A stretch of 23,106 nt of DNA from Pseudomonadota bacterium (GTDB taxonomy: Bacteria > Pseudomonadota > Alphaproteobacteria > Rhizobiales > Hyphomicrobiaceae), in assembly GCA_023428365.1 (NCBI GenBank), contig JAEYYQ010000205.1, positions 1-23,106 of the forward strand, in the 5' to 3' direction. The position numbers and the translations under genes are program-made. Position 1 is the first letter of the stretch, and every line of letters begins with the position of its first letter. A model generated the notes under the pieces. The model was given only the letters and a program-made list of their open reading frames with translations, did not search any database and had not been told where the DNA came from. Of the stretch, positions 16,074-23,106 are shown one piece after another.

Positions 16074-17276
16074 ATGAGACTGGTCATCATCGGCGCCGGA
16101 TTTGCCGGCATGTACGCAGCCCTGTCTTCCGCTCGCCTCCGCGACATCAAGGGCGTGACTCCTGAGGAGTTGGAGATCATGCTCGTTGCGCCCGAGCCGA
16201 CCTTGGTGGTCCGCCCGCGCCTCTATGAGCCGAGACCCGAGACATTGACGGCGCCTCTGCTCGATGTTCTCAAGGCCGTCGACGTCACCTACGTGCAGGG
16301 AACCGCCGAGAGCGTCGACACGACGTGCCGCTCGGTCGTGGTTCGCACGCCCGATGGCGGGCACAAGCCCGTCATCTACGATCGTCTGATTGTCGCGACC
16401 GGCAGCCGACTATTCCGGCCGAATGTGCCAGGCCTCCAACGCGCTTTCAGCGTCGACAGTCTGGAGGATGCCGTCGCGCTCGACACCCACATCAAAAATC
16501 TTGCGAATCGTCCGGCATCGGACGCACGCGACACCGTCGTCGTCGCGGGCGGCGGTTTCACAGGACTGGAGGCGGCAACAGAAATGCCCACCCGGCTTCG
16601 TGAGGTGCTTGGCAAGACAGTGAAGACAAGAGTGATCATCGTCGACCGTAACGAGGCAATTGCACCCGACATGGGCGCCGGTCCGCGCCCCGTGATCGAG
16701 GACGCTCTTCGCCAACTTGGCGTCGAAACCCGTCTCGGTGCCGGCGTTGCCGCAATCGATGAGACGAGTGTCACGCTGTCCAATGGTGAGCGTATCGAGA
16801 CCGCGACGGTCATCTGGGCCGCCGGAATCCGCGCTGCTCCTCTGACCGCTCAGGTGCCTGGCGAGCGCGATAACTTTGGTCGCCTCATTGTCGACCGCGA
16901 ACTGCATGTCGTCGGCGTCCCAGGCGTGTTCGCCACGGGTGACGCTGCCAAGGCCGCCTGTGACGACGAGGGAAATTTCGCACTGATGTCGTGCCAGCAC
17001 GCGACACGCATGGGCGCCTTCGCCGGTAACAACGCCGCGGCCGAGCTGCTCCGGGAACCACTGACGGCCTACCACCAGAAGGCCTACGTCACCTGCCTCG
17101 ACCTCGGAGAGGCAGGCGCGCTGTTCACGCGCGGTTGGGATCGCAAAATCGAGCACGTCGGCGCAGACGCGAAGAAGATCAAGCAGGAGATCAATACGGT
17201 TTGGATTTATCCGCCGAAACCTGTGCGCGCCGCAGCACTCGCGTCGGCCGATCCGCAGCGCGTCACTGACCTCTAA
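16074..17276 (+). CDS. NDH-2-like FAD-dependent pyridine nucleotide oxidoreductase
   Basis: 400 residues. The FAD Rossmann motif IIGAGFAGMYAAL lies at about 5-17, a second nucleotide motif VVAGGGFTGLEAA follows mid-protein, and GVFATGDAA binds the flavin near the C-terminal third. This is the layout of type II NADH dehydrogenase and related quinone or disulphide-independent reductases. There is no redox Cys-x-x-Cys pair. The C-terminal region contains KQEINTVWIYPP but no obvious membrane anchor, so attachment to the membrane is uncertain. AGAGGA precedes the ATG at 16074; the earlier in-frame start at 16026 has no such site. It follows the alpha/beta hydrolase by 81 bases and ends the series. 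Confidence 0.9.
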   Translation: MRLVIIGAGFAGMYAALSSARLRDIKGVTPEELEIMLVAPEPTLVVRPRLYEPRPETLTAPLLDVLKAVDVTYVQGTAESVDTTCRSVVVRTPDGGHKPVIYDRLIVATGSRLFRPNVPGLQRAFSVDSLEDAVALDTHIKNLANRPASDARDTVVVAGGGFTGLEAATEMPTRLREVLGKTVKTRVIIVDRNEAIAPDMGAGPRPVIEDALRQLGVETRLGAGVAAIDETSVTLSNGERIETATVIWAAGIRAAPLTAQVPGERDNFGRLIVDRELHVVGVPGVFATGDAAKAACDDEGNFALMSCQHATRMGAFAGNNAAAELLREPLTAYHQKAYVTCLDLGEAGALFTRGWDRKIEHVGADAKKIKQEINTVWIYPPKPVRAAALASADPQRVTDL

Positions 17277-17316
17277 TGCCGCCCCTGAAATTGCCGCTCC
17301 ACCTGGAGACTACGTC

Positions 17317-17685
17317 ATGCATCGAGAAACGATACAATCAAAGGCGCTCGCCATGCCACTCACCAGCCTCGCCTGTCCCAAAGGTCCTCTCCGGGTCATC
17401 GACCGTGTGCATTTATCGTTCGCTGCCGCGGTGATGCCGCCACCTTGCGCCGGATCGTGCCCCGCAGCGGCTGGACGGCTCAATGCAACGCAATGTTCGG
17501 ATTGCCGCCTGTCACTTCCTTTGGACCTCGCTCGCCCCGAGCGAGAACCTTGCGACCCTGCGGTTCCCCGCTGCGATAGGGGCACAGAATGCGGCCGGCC
17601 CGTTCCGTCGATGCCGGCCGCCGCCATCAACATTGCTTCTCGCGTGTGGCCGCGATGTTTTACGGACTCAATGCCAGAGGGCTAA
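17317..17685 (+). CDS. Doubtful Cys-rich small ORF in a 555-base gap
   Basis: The stretch 17277-17831 holds no recognised gene. The best candidate is this 122-codon frame, with GGAG 8 bases before the ATG and 40 bases after the flavoprotein. It contains several Cys pairs (QCSDC, RCDRGTEC) and is rich in Pro and Arg. The composition is also what a random frame in GC-rich DNA gives, and two other frames of similar length overlap it. I recognise no family. It may be a decayed gene. Confidence 0.2.
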   Translation: MHRETIQSKALAMPLTSLACPKGPLRVIDRVHLSFAAAVMPPPCAGSCPAAAGRLNATQCSDCRLSLPLDLARPEREPCDPAVPRCDRGTECGRPVPSMPAAAINIASRVWPRCFTDSMPEG

Positions 17686-17831
17686 GCGCGATGCGCCGTC
17701 GTCGCCTACGAAAAGGCAATGTTCCGCGCTTTGCGAGCGAGCTCGAACGCAAAACAACCAAGGGCCCTGCGCGGACGCCAATGGCCGCTAGAACCCTCGG
17801 TGTGCAAATCAGCGTCTCTTGCGCGCCGTGG

Positions 17832-19544
17832 TTACGCTTGCTGCTTCTCGCGTTCTTTGGCGGCCTTGCGCAGACCATCGATCGTGAGACCGGTTGAAAT
17901 CTGTTCGGTGTCGGTGCGCAGTTGAAGCAATGCAGGACGGCCGGACTTCCGCGCACGATCGAGTGCTGGCCCAAATTCCTCAGTCGTCGTTACCAGCTCA
18001 GCGTACGCACCCATGGCCTTGGCCATTCCGACAAAGTCAGGGTTGACCAGATCGGTGCCCGAGACACGCTCCGGATGTTCGCGCTCCTGATGCATACGGA
18101 TGGTGCCATAGGTGCGATTGTCGAACACCAGCACGATCGGGGTGCCGCCGTGCTGAACGGCCGTCGCGATTTCCTGACCGCTCATCATGAATCCGCCATC
18201 GCCAACGCAACTGATGACAACGCGATCGGGATGGACGAGTGAAGCCGCAACGGCTGCGGGTACCGAATAGCCCATCGAGCCGTTCGTCGAACCCACCTGG
18301 CGCCCCGGACGACCGTAGCTGAAAAAGCGCTGTGGCCAGCCCGTATGATTGCCGGCGTCCAGCGTAATGATGGCGTCACGCGGAAGCAGGTCTGCAAGCC
18401 CCGCGAACACCTTGCCGAGATCCAACGGCCCCTTGAAGGCTGGCGGCTCAATCGCTGCGAGATAGTCGCGCCGCGCCTCTTCGCGCCACTCCGACCAGCG
18501 GTCGGGCTTGAACCACGCCTGTCCCGCGAGAGCTGCCGCGCAGGCCACCGAACCTGATGCGACGGCGACATCGGGAATGAACACCCGCCCGATCTCATCG
18601 GCATCCGACAGGACATGGATCAGCTTCTGCCGCGGCTTCGGCACGTCCATGATCGCATAGCCCTGCGTGGTCATCTCGCCGAGGCGAGCGCCGATCGCCA
18701 GCACGACGTCGGCTTCGCTGATGCGCTTGATCAGTGCCTTTGGGCCCGAAGTGCCGAGATCACCAACGAAGTTTGGAGAGCGGTTCTCGAAACTGTCCTG
18801 CCGTCGGAACGACGTGGCGACAGGCAATCCATTCGCCTCCGCAAACTTTTGAATGTCTTTCGTTGCCTGATCGGTCCAACCCGAACCGCCGAGAAGCACG
18901 AGCGGCTTTTTGGCTTCAGCCAGAACCGACCGGATCTCTTCGAGCTGATCCGAGGTCGGCTTTGGCTGAACGCTCATATACGGCCGGGCGTCGTCGACGA
19001 CGACCTCATCGGTCAGCATATCCTCCGGCAGTGCCAGAACCACTGGCCCGGGCCGACCGGATGTCGCCACGTGAAAAGCGCGCGCCATGTACTCGGGAAT
19101 GCGCGCGGCCACGTCGATCTGCGCCGCCCACTTGGCCACGGGCTCGAACATCTTGCGATAGTCGATTTCCTGGAACGCTTCGCGATCCATCATATCCCGA
19201 CCGACCTGCCCGATGAGCAGGATCATCGGTGTCGAATCCTGGAACGCCGTATGCACGCCAACGGATGCATGACATGCGCCCGGGCCGCGCGTCACCATGG
19301 CGATGCCGGGCTTACCGGTCAGCTTGCCGTACGCCTCGGCCATGTTGGCGGCGCCGGCTTCATGGCGGGCATTGATGAGACGGAAGCGGCCGCGCACGTC
19401 GTAAAGCGCGTCGAGGACTTCCAGATAGCTTTCGCCCGGAACGCAGAACGCCATGTCCGCGCCGTGGATCAGCAGCTGATCGACGAGGACTTGCCCGCCA
19501 GTGCGAAGACGGTTGCTCTGCTTTGGATCTGCCTTTGAGGCCAT
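17832..19544 (-). CDS. Thiamine diphosphate-dependent enzyme, acetolactate synthase-like
   Basis: 570 residues with the three-domain ThDP layout: a pyrimidine-binding domain with catalytic Glu62 (ARHEAGA), a central domain (about 190-330), and a pyrophosphate domain with GDG at 448-450 and a downstream DNRTYGT for Mg2+. It resembles the catalytic subunit of acetolactate synthase or relatives such as glyoxylate carboligase and sulfoacetaldehyde acetyltransferase. No regulatory ACT subunit is adjacent, which argues against branched-chain amino acid synthesis. It lies 194 bases downstream of dgoA on the same strand, so a role in sugar-acid catabolism is plausible. GGGGAG precedes the ATG at 19544; the upstream ATG at 19577 is less likely. 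The exact reaction is unknown. Confidence 0.87.
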   Translation of the reverse strand: MASKADPKQSNRLRTGGQVLVDQLLIHGADMAFCVPGESYLEVLDALYDVRGRFRLINARHEAGAANMAEAYGKLTGKPGIAMVTRGPGACHASVGVHTAFQDSTPMILLIGQVGRDMMDREAFQEIDYRKMFEPVAKWAAQIDVAARIPEYMARAFHVATSGRPGPVVLALPEDMLTDEVVVDDARPYMSVQPKPTSDQLEEIRSVLAEAKKPLVLLGGSGWTDQATKDIQKFAEANGLPVATSFRRQDSFENRSPNFVGDLGTSGPKALIKRISEADVVLAIGARLGEMTTQGYAIMDVPKPRQKLIHVLSDADEIGRVFIPDVAVASGSVACAAALAGQAWFKPDRWSEWREEARRDYLAAIEPPAFKGPLDLGKVFAGLADLLPRDAIITLDAGNHTGWPQRFFSYGRPGRQVGSTNGSMGYSVPAAVAASLVHPDRVVISCVGDGGFMMSGQEIATAVQHGGTPIVLVFDNRTYGTIRMHQEREHPERVSGTDLVNPDFVGMAKAMGAYAELVTTTEEFGPALDRARKSGRPALLQLRTDTEQISTGLTIDGLRKAAKEREKQQA

Positions 19545-19738
19545 TACGCTTCTCCCCAGCGGGATGCGCTGTGGCACCCCCGCAGTGTTATCGAATTCGG
19601 ATTTGTGTCCACGCCAACGTGATCGTGGAAGATCAGAGTGTCAACGCGCGTTTCGTGTGTTCCTTGTCATTGGCGAGTGGCCGGCCAATGGCCCGGATCG
19701 TGCTGGTACTACCGGCACCAAACGAGGAATGCGCGTGC

Positions 19739-20377
19739 TTAACCGGCTGAGGCCCCCGCCGCAGCACAAGCCTCGACCAGGGCCTTCGCATCGCGGCCCA
19801 CGGCATCCGCAGATTTGCCCGGCTTGTAGAGGCTGGAACCGATCCCAAATCCGGCAGCTCCGGCTTCGCGGTACACCTTCATATTATCAACCCCGATACC
19901 GCCGACCGGAAAGAGGCGGACCGAAGCCGGCAACACCGCACGCCAAGCCTTCACGATCGCGGGAGGAATGGCTTCGGCCGGAAACAACTTCAGGGCATCT
20001 GCACCAGCCGCCAGCGCTGCAAACGCTTCGGTTGGCGTGGTCACACCCGGAAGGCAAGCCAGCCCAAGTTGCTTTGCGGCCTTGATCACGGCGGGATCGC
20101 TGTGCGGCATCACAATGATGCGCCCTCCAGCCTTGGCCACCAGCTCGGCATCGCCCGCAGACATCACGGTACCCGCGCCGATCAGAGCGCGGTCGCCGAA
20201 CTGCTCCGCCAACAGCCCGATGGAGGTAAACGGCTCCGGCGAGTTGAGCGGCACTTCGATGAAACGGAAACCGGAATCGATGAGCGCAGAGCCAACAGCG
20301 CTACATTCTGTAGGTGTGATCCCGCGGAGAATTGCCGCAAGAGGACATTCGGATAAAGCTTGTTCAAGATTGATCAT
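19739..20377 (-). CDS. dgoA: 2-dehydro-3-deoxy-6-phosphogalactonate aldolase
   Basis: A 212-residue class I aldolase that splits KDPGal into pyruvate and glyceraldehyde 3-phosphate in D-galactonate catabolism. Schiff-base Lys130 lies in DALKLFPAE and the general acid/base Glu41 in FIEVPLN; GAGTVMS and PVGGIG are the phosphate- and substrate-binding loops. The KDPG and KDPGal aldolases are close relatives, but the adjacent dgoK decides for the galactonate version. The start is 8 bases after the dgoK stop, with AGGTG upstream, so they form an operon. A galactonate dehydratase and transporter are not in the window. Confidence 0.93.
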   Translation of the reverse strand: MINLEQALSECPLAAILRGITPTECSAVGSALIDSGFRFIEVPLNSPEPFTSIGLLAEQFGDRALIGAGTVMSAGDAELVAKAGGRIIVMPHSDPAVIKAAKQLGLACLPGVTTPTEAFAALAAGADALKLFPAEAIPPAIVKAWRAVLPASVRLFPVGGIGVDNMKVYREAGAAGFGIGSSLYKPGKSADAVGRDAKALVEACAAAGASAG

Positions 20378-20385
20378 ATCAGCAC

Positions 20386-21297
20386 CTAGAGAAGACCAGC
20401 CGCCTGGGCAATTTCAAGCTGACCGACGACAACACTATCGGCCGGGCCGCGCTTCCACGACAAACCGAGCGTCTCGGCCGCTTTTCCATAGCGCGCTGTC
20501 AGATCGCCGCTACCGAAAATGGTGATCGGCTCTCCCGGCGTGGCAGCCGCGATGACTTCCGAACCGATCAGGAGGCCGGAGAGATAATCCGACAACTCGC
20601 GGGCGGGCAGCCGGTCAAAGAGACCCAGCGTTCGCACACTGAACAGCCTATTCAGCAGATCGCCGGGCGTCCCTTCCGTGCGGGCAGCCTCAACGCCCTT
20701 CAGGAAGCCGCTGCCGTCGGCGGCCTCCGTCGTCATCAGGCGGCCGAGGATGGTATGCCCTTTGAGCGCAGCGAACACCTCGCCGCTCATATAGGTGGAG
20801 AAGCCAGTAATCTTGCCGTCGGCCACGTTGATCCATTTCGAATGCGTGCCGGGCTGCACGAACGTACCATTCTTCGTGCTCTCCATCGCCATCGCACCGA
20901 AAGCTTGCGCCTCCTCGCCGCGGATCACATCTGGAGGCGCTCCCGGCGGGGCATGATCCAACCCCGGCACCAGATGCACCGTGCCAATGCCATCGGCCTG
21001 GATCACGGTCAGCGCACGAGCGAGATCCTCAACACTGGCCGGGCAGCGCACATACGGCGCTTCCACCCACCCTTGCCGACTACCGATCATGCCCGACATC
21101 ATGATCGGCAATGGGCTATAGTCGGCCGTCCAGCCGCCAATGCCCGCCTTCAGGACGTCGGCGAACTTGCGATCTTCGACCGCCAGGATGCCGCGTGCCT
21201 GCTCAACATAATCCAGCACTTTCCCGCCTCCGTCGGCGAGATAGGCGCGGAAATTGCTCGTTCCCCAATCCACGGCGATGAAGCGTGGCGTACTCAT
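20386..21297 (-). CDS. dgoK: 2-dehydro-3-deoxygalactonokinase
   Basis: A 303-residue sugar-acid kinase that phosphorylates 2-dehydro-3-deoxygalactonate with ATP before the DgoA aldolase step. Family motifs: VDWGTSNFRAYL at the N-terminus, MMSGMIGSRQGW, the CPA that follows, HLVPGLD, DVIRGEEAQ and QPGTHSKW, plus a C-terminal ATP-binding FGSGDL. Length is normal. It is the first gene of a minus-strand operon with dgoA 8 bases downstream. The 130 bases upstream (21298-21427) should carry the promoter; no operator is evident. The gene to its right, on the same strand, belongs to an unrelated locus. Confidence 0.95.
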   Translation of the reverse strand: MSTPRFIAVDWGTSNFRAYLADGGGKVLDYVEQARGILAVEDRKFADVLKAGIGGWTADYSPLPIMMSGMIGSRQGWVEAPYVRCPASVEDLARALTVIQADGIGTVHLVPGLDHAPPGAPPDVIRGEEAQAFGAMAMESTKNGTFVQPGTHSKWINVADGKITGFSTYMSGEVFAALKGHTILGRLMTTEAADGSGFLKGVEAARTEGTPGDLLNRLFSVRTLGLFDRLPARELSDYLSGLLIGSEVIAAATPGEPITIFGSGDLTARYGKAAETLGLSWKRGPADSVVVGQLEIAQAAGLL

Positions 21298-21423
21298 GCT
21301 CGGATGTCCCCAGCTGATCGTTGTCAGGCGGGGTTATAACGCCTCCGAACGAAAATCGGCATCGCTCAATTTCGTGATCTTGAGGACAAGAGTTGCCGAG
21401 GCAATTCCGGGCCTAGGTCCCGG

Positions 21424-21690
21424 CTAAGCGTGAGCCATAGCCGCGGAGACCATGACCTCCTGCGAAAACTTTGCCTCCCCTCCACGCGCGATGAACTCCC
21501 GTAGCCCCTTCACGAAATCGATCAGCTCGATCTGAACGAGCGTTGCCTGGGCTGTCTCGTCACTGCACAGTCGCTGCATTGAACGCATCGCCTGCTCGCT
21601 GGTGAAGCCCCAGATCGTCTGATAGGTGCCCGTCTCAGCGTCTGCATCGTCCGAGAGACGATACGTGCCGCCATACCGAATCCCGGCCAG
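21424..21690 (-). pseudogene. In-frame continuation of the hypothetical gene after a TAG
   Basis: Directly after the TAG at 21693-21691 the same frame stays open for 88 codons to a TAG at 21426-21424. The translation looks like real protein: IRYGGTYRLSDDADAE, then TYQTIWGFTSEQAMRS, and ends VMVSAAMAHA. It has no good start codon or ribosome binding site. The simplest reading is that one 205-residue gene was split by a nonsense mutation, or that the base call is wrong. Separate translation is less likely, though an in-frame GTG exists. Confidence 0.55.
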
Positions 21691-22041
21691 CTACACATCA
21701 CCGGACATGCGTTCCTCACTCAACAGAATTTCCCGCGTCGACAACCAATCGAGGAACGATTCGTCATCTACGATCGCATAGCGCCACGTCACGACGACTG
21801 GCGAGATCACGACGCGCTTGCGCAGCAACTCTTCCGCATGCCTGCCGAGGCCATTCCGACTACGCTGCCCTTGTAGCGTGATGACTGGTGCGGACCCATC
21901 GATAGGTCGCATGTGCGGTGCAAACTGGGCGCTCAATCCGGTGCGGACCTGCAATTTGACTGGCGTGATTTCCGGCGCTGCGATCGAGTCAATCCGTGCA
22001 ATGCGTTTTGCGAGCATTTGACGATATGTGATCATACGCAT
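21691..22041 (-). CDS. Hypothetical protein, upstream part of an interrupted gene
   Basis: 116 residues (MRMITYRQMLAKRIARID...). I recognise no family. The ATG at 22035 (MITYRQ) is probably the real start, because AGGGGG lies 6 bases from it but abuts the ATG at 22041. The N-terminus is basic and amphipathic; the middle has RPIDGSAPVITLQGQRSR, followed by WRYAIVDDESFLDWLS. There is no signal peptide and no Cys in this part. It follows a PqqD-like gene and a radical SAM gene on the same strand, so it may be part of a peptide-modification locus, as precursor or accessory protein. The frame continues for 88 codons past its TAG stop. Confidence 0.5.
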   Translation of the reverse strand: MRMITYRQMLAKRIARIDSIAAPEITPVKLQVRTGLSAQFAPHMRPIDGSAPVITLQGQRSRNGLGRHAEELLRKRVVISPVVVTWRYAIVDDESFLDWLSTREILLSEERMSGDV

Positions 22042-22104
22042 CCCCCTATGTGATGTCTCGTCCTTTGTTTTTCCCCGTAGCGAATGCGTAACCCCCGTGA
22101 ACCA

Positions 22105-22389
22105 TTAACTTGCAGTGATGATGTTCCGTTCCAGGAGCGCATCGAAACCCGCATGAAATTGCTCGCGAGCCCTGTCGCGCCCGACTTTAGGCCCGACCAC
22201 CGCCAGGTATTCGGATTCGATTTGCTCGAACGAACGACCGTCACAGAGTTCGACGATCAACCACGCGCTCGTGTTGAGATCATAAATTTCGGACTCGTCG
22301 GGCGTGAAGACATAGCAGTGTCCCCACTCATCGAAGCGCCTCAGGACAACATCAGGTGCTTTCACATAGCAGCCATTCCGGGAGAACAC
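22105..22389 (-). CDS. PqqD-like peptide chaperone
   Basis: 94 residues from a GTG at 22389, or 86 from a GTG at 22365. The core KAPDVVLRRF, SEIYDLNTSAWLIVELCDG and FEQIESEYL matches the PqqD fold, a small RiPP recognition element that binds a precursor peptide and delivers it to a radical SAM enzyme. It overlaps the end of the radical SAM gene (stop at 22352) by 38 or 14 bases, which supports joint translation and function. Neither start has a convincing ribosome binding site. It is not PQQ synthesis itself, since no other pqq gene is near. Which peptide it binds is unknown. Confidence 0.85.
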   Translation of the reverse strand: MFSRNGCYVKAPDVVLRRFDEWGHCYVFTPDESEIYDLNTSAWLIVELCDGRSFEQIESEYLAVVGPKVGRDRAREQFHAGFDALLERNIITAS

Positions 22390-23106
22390 GGAGGTCTACT
22401 CCTCGATTGTGATGCACACAGTACGGATCGGTTGCGGTGAAGCGCCCGTGAAAGGCATAAGCAGTCGCACGACAACCGCCGTGAGTGCCTTGCGTCACCG
22501 AACACTCAGGGCACGTATCATCGACCGCGTTTGATCTCAGCTTTCGATAGAGCGGGTGGTTCCACGTCTCGATGAACGGCTGCTTGAGAATGTTGCCGTA
22601 ATTCACGTATTCCCGGAGATACGGGCAGCCAATCGACTCTCCCTGCGGACTGACGGCCGCGTTTTGCCAGCAGCAATTGCCATCGCGCGGATGCCAGGAC
22701 TGCATAAGCTCCACGCCGCGTGGAACGCGCAGGCTTTGCAGCGCAGTCATCATCTCATCGAGAGACAGCGAAAGTTCGCCCCAATGGCGCTTGGCTCGCC
22801 CCAGCGGATAAAGCCGTAAAATCCCGAGCTGATCGCAATCTAGGTCCACCGCAAGATCGAGATATCGTTGCAAGTGCTCATGATTCTTGCGCGATAGGAT
22901 GGCAAGGATCGCCACGCTGATGCCGGCAGCGCGTGCCGCGCGAATTCCAGAAACCGCAGCATCGAAACTGCCGTTGCACCCCGTCAATTCATCCTGCACT
23001 TCCGGAAGTGCCGCGAACAGATCGACGTAAAGTCTCCCCACACCCATGCGCTTAAGACGTTCCGCGCGTGCTGCGTCTATCGCAATCGCGTGGGTCCTGA
23101 TCGCGA
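22352..23106 (-). CDS. Radical SAM/SPASM peptide-maturase, C-terminal part (5' end outside window)
   Basis: The frame is open to the right edge (AIRTHAIAIDAARAERLKRM upstream of an internal ATG at 23047), so this is at least 250 residues of a longer enzyme. The N-terminal CxxxCxxC that binds the SAM cluster is outside the window. Visible are the barrel segment ending GSFDAAVSGIRAARAAGI and a SPASM domain: NCCWQN, then ESIGCPYL, CPECS, GGCRA and a final PYC. SPASM domains hold auxiliary iron-sulphur clusters in peptide-modifying enzymes. With the overlapping PqqD-like gene this indicates a RiPP or other peptide modification. The reaction type cannot be told. Confidence 0.9.
   Translation of the reverse strand, partial: AIRTHAIAIDAARAERLKRMGVGRLYVDLFAALPEVQDELTGCNGSFDAAVSGIRAARAAGISVAILAILSRKNHEHLQRYLDLAVDLDCDQLGILRLYPLGRAKRHWGELSLSLDEMMTALQSLRVPRGVELMQSWHPRDGNCCWQNAAVSPQGESIGCPYLREYVNYGNILKQPFIETWNHPLYRKLRSNAVDDTCPECSVTQGTHGGCRATAYAFHGRFTATDPYCVHHNRGVDLRVLPEWLLCEST

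Noticed and set aside
17310..17633. 107-codon minus-strand frame in the gap after the flavoprotein
   Set aside because: Ser/Gly/Arg-rich composition typical of chance frames in GC-rich DNA, with no start signal.

Overview
The window is high-GC DNA with the gene content of an alphaproteobacterium, most likely Hyphomicrobiales and near the Bradyrhizobium/Afipia/Rhodopseudomonas group. That placement is inferred from protein style and gene order, not from a database search. There is no rRNA, CRISPR array, transposase or integrase. The one RNA gene seen is a tRNA-Ala.

Regions, left to right. (1) 1-1149: the 3' end of an RraA-like gene followed by a D-2-hydroxyacid dehydrogenase. (2) 1544-6389: a striking locus with a secreted S8 serine protease carrying a poly-Asp stretch, a small secreted protein with three poly-Asp runs, a homologue of vitamin K-dependent gamma-carboxylase (HTTM/VKGC), an ECF sigma factor and its membrane anti-sigma factor. 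All four transcription units are preceded by the same spaced motif, GGAATA(A/G) then CGTT, with a total gap of 16 or 17 bases between GGAAT and CGTT. They therefore look like one autoregulated ECF regulon, and this is the most interesting system here. (3) 6680-9384: tRNA-Ala(CGC), then a housekeeping run of YggT protein, DUF167 protein, folD, and a DapB-like reductase that lacks the catalytic histidine pair. (4) 9546-11120: a winged-helix/TPR regulator on the minus strand.

(5) 11324-17276: a rightward accessory series of NmrA-like NAD(P)-binding protein, SDR, AraC regulator, metallo-beta-lactamase-fold hydrolase, alpha/beta hydrolase and NDH-2-like flavoprotein, each with its own ribosome binding site. 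(6) 17832-21297, minus strand: dgoK and dgoA of the De Ley-Doudoroff D-galactonate pathway, with an acetolactate-synthase-like ThDP enzyme downstream. (7) 21424-23106, minus strand: a radical SAM/SPASM protein cut by the window edge, a PqqD-like peptide-binding protein, and a hypothetical gene interrupted by an in-frame TAG. This resembles part of a RiPP (ribosomally made, modified peptide) locus.

How the genes may work together: in region 2 the sigma/anti-sigma pair probably senses an envelope signal and switches on the secreted Asp-rich protein, the secreted protease and the membrane carboxylase-like enzyme together, which suggests modification and processing of an acidic envelope or secreted polypeptide. 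The shared promoters are read directly from the sequence; the biochemical link is inference.
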